Part shown: positions 5,558 to 8,384 of the stretch, in pieces
How positions within the stretch are numbered: the first letter of the stretch is position 1
How the letters are laid out: every line of letters begins with the position of its first letter
Assembly (NCBI GenBank): GCA_937881145.1
Contig: CALGFL010000070.1
Coordinates: forward strand, 1 to 8,384
From: an uncultured Bordetella sp.
GTDB taxonomy: Bacteria > Pseudomonadota > Gammaproteobacteria > Burkholderiales > Burkholderiaceae_B
Reading direction: 5' to 3'
Length of the DNA stretch: 8,384 nt
Made by a program: the position numbers and the translations under genes
The notes under the pieces: model-generated
What the model saw: the letters and a program-made list of their open reading frames with translations, nothing else
What the model was told of the DNA's origin: nothing
Database searches by the model: none

Positions 5558-6460
5558 ATGAATCTCCAGGACCTGGATTTGAACCTGCTTGTCGTCTTCG
5601 ACGCCCTGCACCGGCACGGCCGGGTATCGCTGGCGGCGCAGAACCTGGGAATATCCCAGCCGGGCGTGAGCAATGCCTTGCGGCGGCTGCGCGGACTGCT
5701 GGGCGATGAATTGTTCCTGCGCACCTCGGGCGGCATGGTGCCCACGCCCTACGCGCAGTCGCTGGCCCAGCCGATTTCCGAAGCGCTCGCCGCCTTGCAT
5801 GCCACCCTCAATGCCCATGCCGCCTTCGACCCGCGGCGTAGCGAGCGCAATTTCGTCGTGGGCGTGAACGACGTGGGCCAGCTGTACTTTCTGCCGCGCC
5901 TGATGCGCCTGCTCGGCGGCGACGCGCCCGGCGTGACGGTGCGCGCCGAACTGATGGGCAGCCTGGACGTGAAGGCCGAAATGGAGCGCGGCCGGATGGA
6001 CCTGGCGCTGGGGTTTCTGCCGGAACTCAAAAGCGGTTTTTTCCAGCGCCGGCTGTTCCGCCAGCCTTATGTCTGCCTGTTTCGCCGCGACCATCCCCTG
6101 GCGCACACGGGCGTCTCGCTCAAGCAGTTCCAGGCGGCCGAGCATGCGGCCGTGGTCTCGGTGGGCACGGGGCACGGAATCGTCGACGAGATCATCAACC
6201 GCCAGGGCCTGCGCCGCCGCGTCAAGATCACCGTGCCGCACTTCATGGCGCTGGCTCCGCTGTTGCAGACCACCAGCATGATCGCCGTCGTGCCGCGGCG
6301 CTACGCCGATCTGGCCTGCGAACCGTACGGGCTGGCGACCGCGGCCTGCCCCGTGAAGATCCCCGAATCGGTCATCAATGTGTTCTGGCATGCCCGCAGC
6401 CACCGCGAGGCGGCCAACCAATGGCTGCGCCAGCGCGTCGTCGCCGAATTCGCCGATTAG
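5558..6460 (+). CDS. LysR-family transcriptional regulator, NahR/NagR/DntR-like
   Basis: The 300-residue protein has an N-terminal winged helix-turn-helix (about residues 5-63) with LDLNLLVVFDAL, AAQNLGISQPGVSNALRRLR and the wing FLRTSGGMVPTP, then a two-lobed effector-binding domain. Several stretches match NahR and DntR as I remember them: DVGQLYFLPRLM (105-116), SGFFQRRLF (159-167), GTGHG (203-207), VPHF (226-229) and NVFWHARSHRE (274-284). Those proteins activate aromatic degradation genes in response to salicylate or similar acids. The length is standard. The ATG at 5558 has a GGGAG 7 nt upstream. Its position, divergent from the oxygenase operon with a NahR-like box between, points to control of that operon. 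H206, an effector contact in DntR, is kept, but the position of DntR H169 is Q169 here, so the inducer may differ from salicylate. Confidence 0.94.
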   Translation: MNLQDLDLNLLVVFDALHRHGRVSLAAQNLGISQPGVSNALRRLRGLLGDELFLRTSGGMVPTPYAQSLAQPISEALAALHATLNAHAAFDPRRSERNFVVGVNDVGQLYFLPRLMRLLGGDAPGVTVRAELMGSLDVKAEMERGRMDLALGFLPELKSGFFQRRLFRQPYVCLFRRDHPLAHTGVSLKQFQAAEHAAVVSVGTGHGIVDEIINRQGLRRRVKITVPHFMALAPLLQTTSMIAVVPRRYADLACEPYGLATAACPVKIPESVINVFWHARSHREAANQWLRQRVVAEFAD

Positions 6461-6490
6461 GGCGGGCGGTACCAGGCCCGCCTCGGGCCT
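6461..6490 (+). terminator. Stem-loop(s) directly after the LysR gene, possible weak terminator
   Basis: Right after the regulator stop, GGCGGGC (6461-6467) can pair perfectly with GCCCGCC (6476-6482) across an 8-nt loop. Alternatively AGGCCCG (6474-6480) pairs perfectly with CGGGCCT (6484-6490) across a 3-nt loop. The two share bases and exclude each other. No long T run follows, so intrinsic termination would be weak and some read-through into the downstream binding-protein gene is possible. Confidence 0.4.
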
Positions 6491-6553
6491 TACACTACGG
6501 CAGCCGCTACGCATTTATTCGCGGCGCGGTTCAATCGACAAGGAGATCCATCC

Positions 6554-7522
6554 ATGCAAAGAAGACACGTGCTCGCACTCGCGCTGGCCGCCGCCACGGC
6601 GTGCTCGTTCAACGCCCAGGCCGCCGACAGCTGGCCCACCGGCAAGCCGATCACCATCGTCGTGCCGTTCGCCCCGGGCGGCGCCAACGACCTGATCGCG
6701 CGTCTGTACGCCAAGGAAATCGGCCAGGAGCTCAAGGCCAACGTCATCGTCGAGAACCGGCCTGGCGCGGGCGGCATCGTGGGGGCGGCCTACGTGGCCC
6801 GCTCCAAGCCGGAGGGCTACGTCTTCCTGGCCGCTTCCAACGGCACGGTCACCAATTCCCTGATCCGCAACGACCAGCCCTATAAAGACGACGAGATCGA
6901 GCCGGTCGCCATGCTGGGCATCGTGCCGTCGATCATCGTCACCAACCCGTCCAACCCGGCCAGCAACCTGAAGGAAGTCGTCGAAAACGCCAAGAAATCG
7001 GGCCGCACGATCAACTTCTCGACCGCGGGCATGGGCAGCACGCCCGATTTCGTCGGCGCCATGGTCAAGCTCGAAACCGGCATGAAGATGGAGACGATCC
7101 CCTACAAGAGCGGCGCCGAGAACGTGGCGGCCGTGGTGGGCGGGCAGACCGACATGACCTCCGAGGCCAGCATGGTCACGCTGCCGCTGGTCAAGGCGGG
7201 CAAGCTCAAGGCCCTGGCCACCACCTGGGATCACCTGGATTCCGCACCCGACATCAAGACCACGGCGGAGCTGGGCTTCCCCAATATCCGCATCGGTCAC
7301 TGGGAAGGCCTCTACGCGCGTACGGGCACCCCGGCCGACATCCTGGACAAGATGAACGCCGCGGTGCGCAAGGCTTCGCAGTCGCCGACGATCCTCGACG
7401 CGCTCAAGGCCTATAGCGTCACGCCGGGCACGATGACCCGCCCCGTGTTCGTCAAGTTCACGAAGGACGAGCGCGACCGTCTGGGCAAGGTGGTCAAGGC
7501 CGCCAAGATGCAACCCGATTAA
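6554..7522 (+). CDS. Bug-family (TctC-like) tripartite tricarboxylate transporter substrate-binding protein
   Basis: A 322-residue secreted solute-binding protein. A Sec signal peptide is visible: MQRRH, a hydrophobic run of Ala/Leu, then an AQA site with likely cleavage after A23. The mature part shows the Bug ligand-loop patterns ITIVVPFAPGGANDLIAR (33-50), VENRPGAGGIVGAAYVA (65-81) and PEGYVFLAA (85-93), then YKSG (109-120s region replaced by the family's central lobe) and ELGFPNI near the second lobe. Bug proteins bind small carboxylates or related molecules in the periplasm and are greatly expanded in Bordetella and relatives. Most lie far from any TctAB membrane genes, as here. The start has an AAGGAG ribosome binding site (6540-6545) 8 nt upstream. 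It lies 93 bp after the regulator on the same strand, beside the oxygenase operon, which suggests (without proving) that it binds an aromatic acid used by that pathway. Confidence 0.95.
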   Translation: MQRRHVLALALAAATACSFNAQAADSWPTGKPITIVVPFAPGGANDLIARLYAKEIGQELKANVIVENRPGAGGIVGAAYVARSKPEGYVFLAASNGTVTNSLIRNDQPYKDDEIEPVAMLGIVPSIIVTNPSNPASNLKEVVENAKKSGRTINFSTAGMGSTPDFVGAMVKLETGMKMETIPYKSGAENVAAVVGGQTDMTSEASMVTLPLVKAGKLKALATTWDHLDSAPDIKTTAELGFPNIRIGHWEGLYARTGTPADILDKMNAAVRKASQSPTILDALKAYSVTPGTMTRPVFVKFTKDERDRLGKVVKAAKMQPD

Positions 7523-7532
7523 ACCTGGGTGC

Positions 7533-7560
7533 CCCGGGACGGAATCTGCTCCTTCCCGGG
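7533..7560. terminator. Inverted repeat between convergent Bug and RND genes
   Basis: CCCGGGA (7533-7539) and TCCCGGG (7554-7560) form a perfect 7-bp stem with a 14-nt loop in the 49-bp gap between two convergent genes. The position suits a bidirectional terminator, but no T run follows on either side and the arms are themselves GC-rich palindromes, so the call is tentative. Confidence 0.35.
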
Positions 7561-7571
7561 ATTCGACAGCT

Positions 7572-8384
7572 TCAAGACGACGATTCCTTCTTCCGGCTGC
7601 GCGTGGTCAATTCGATCAGCACGGGCATGACCACGAGCACCAGCGGCAATTGCGCCAGGGCGCCGGCGATGATGGCGATCGCCAGCGGCTGCAGCATCTG
7701 ATCGCCCGAGCCGCTGATCGCTGCCCCCAGGGGCACGAGCGCCAGGATCATCGCCAGCGTGCTCATCACGATCGGACGCAGGCGATTGAGCGCGGCGTTG
7801 CGCAGTGCCTGCCGGGGCTCCTGCGTCTCTCGCAACGCCTGGTATTCGGAGACGAGGAAAATCGCCATTTCGGTGGCGATGCCTATGATCATCACCATGC
7901 CCATCATGGCCGTGATGTTCAGTTCAACCCCGGTAAGCCAGAGGCCAATGAAGACGGCTCCGGTCGACACCAGCGAGGTCGCCATGATGATGATCGGTAT
8001 AAGCATCTGGCGATAGAGAAACAGCAGCAGGATGATCTCGGCCATCATCGCGGCGGCGAACACTTTCAACATTCCGCGCACGGCCAACTGCTGTTGCTTG
8101 TAGGCGCCACCGAAGGCATAGGTTACGCCCGGCGGAATCAGGCCGGGTTGGCCCAGCACTTGTTTGACGGCTGCGATGGTCGAGCCGAGATCGTGCGAGC
8201 CGCTGATTTGCGCCGTGATCGCGACGATCTGCCTTAGGTTGTCTCGCGTCAATTCCGGCTGACCGGCGACGAACCGGGTGCTTGCCACCATGCCCAGCGT
8301 AAAGATGTGCCCATTCGGAGCGCGGATCGGCAACTGCGCGAGCCGGTCCCGGTAAACCGGACTTTGCGGGGGTTTCAGCCGCAG
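7572..8384 (-). CDS. RND-family efflux transporter permease, C-terminal part (cut by window edge)
   Basis: The frame is open from the right edge to TGA at 7572, giving the last 270 residues of a protein that should be about 1000-1050 residues long. The visible part starts in the periplasmic porter/docking region (LPIRAPNGHIFTLGMVA, then a GGAYKQQQLA segment just before the membrane). Five hydrophobic segments follow: MLKVFAAAMMAEIILLLFLY, IPIIIMATSLVSTGAVFIGL, ITAMMGMVMIIGIATEMAIF, IVMSTLAMILALVPLGAAIS and PLAIAIIAGALAQLPLVLVV. They match TM8-TM12 of the AcrB/CusA superfamily, and the tail is short and basic, ending in serines. Such pumps use the proton gradient to export drugs, metals or other compounds with an adaptor and an outer-membrane channel. 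The substrate and subfamily cannot be read from this fragment: the proton-relay helix TM4 is outside the window, and no adaptor gene is visible downstream. A TTG at 8333 could be mistaken for a start, but coding clearly continues upstream of it. Confidence 0.92.
   Translation of the reverse strand: MRLKPPQSPVYRDRLAQLPIRAPNGHIFTLGMVASTRFVAGQPELTRDNLRQIVAITAQISGSHDLGSTIAAVKQVLGQPGLIPPGVTYAFGGAYKQQQLAVRGMLKVFAAAMMAEIILLLFLYRQMLIPIIIMATSLVSTGAVFIGLWLTGVELNITAMMGMVMIIGIATEMAIFLVSEYQALRETQEPRQALRNAALNRLRPIVMSTLAMILALVPLGAAISGSGDQMLQPLAIAIIAGALAQLPLVLVVMPVLIELTTRSRKKESSS

Noticed and set aside
6554..6604. Lipoprotein signal for the Bug protein because of Cys17
   Set aside because: The residues before the cysteine (ATA) do not form a lipobox, and a good AQA signal peptidase I site follows at 21-23.
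5510..7513. Minus-strand open frames of 334 and 332 codons across the LysR and Bug genes
   Set aside because: These are antisense shadows of well-supported genes; the translations are His/Gly/Arg-rich without domains.
8331..8333. TTG at 8333 as the start of a short 253-residue membrane protein
   Set aside because: The same frame stays open to the window edge and its 17 extra residues continue the RND periplasmic domain, so this is an internal codon of a larger pump.

Overview
The window reads as high-GC chromosomal DNA of a beta-proteobacterium, most likely from the Bordetella/Achromobacter group (Alcaligenaceae). The signs are a PdxH very close to Bordetella PdxH as I remember it, a Bug-family (TctC-like) periplasmic binding protein sitting alone beside a catabolic operon, and dense GC-rich codon use with long antisense open frames. 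I saw no tRNA, rRNA, CRISPR array, IS element or phage gene.

Layout. Positions 1-1598 hold a minus-strand housekeeping group: the N-terminal part of a flavin reductase-like gene (cut by the window edge), pdxH (pyridoxamine phosphate oxidase) and a chaC-type gamma-glutamylcyclotransferase. A 145-bp divergent gap follows, then tcdA (ThiF/E1-like tRNA t6A dehydratase) on the plus strand. Positions 2638-5377 hold a compact minus-strand operon for a Rieske non-heme iron aromatic oxygenase, in transcription order: alpha subunit, beta subunit, Rieske ferredoxin, reductase. The genes are only 2, 12 and 5 bp apart. A divergent LysR regulator of the NahR/NagR/DntR type (5558-6460) faces the operon across a 180-bp control region with an AT-rich core and a 15-bp palindrome resembling the NahR box. 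Downstream of the regulator, on the same strand, lies a secreted Bug-type solute-binding protein (6554-7522). The right edge is the C-terminal quarter of an RND efflux pump on the minus strand.

How the genes work together. The alpha and beta subunits most resemble salicylate 5-hydroxylase NagGH and the related anthranilate dioxygenase AndAc/AndAd. With a NahR-like regulator next door, the simplest reading is an inducible hydroxylase for salicylate or a related aromatic acid, with electrons passing NAD(P)H -> reductase -> Rieske ferredoxin -> oxygenase. The Bug protein may bind the substrate or a related acid.

The main oddity is the reductase. It is a VanB/phthalate-dioxygenase-reductase type protein that stops exactly where the C-terminal plant-type [2Fe-2S] domain should start, only 42 bp before the convergent end of tcdA. 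It is either a reduced reductase that hands electrons directly to the separate Rieske ferredoxin, or a gene that lost its 3' end. I did not find a wholly new system; the rest is recognisable.
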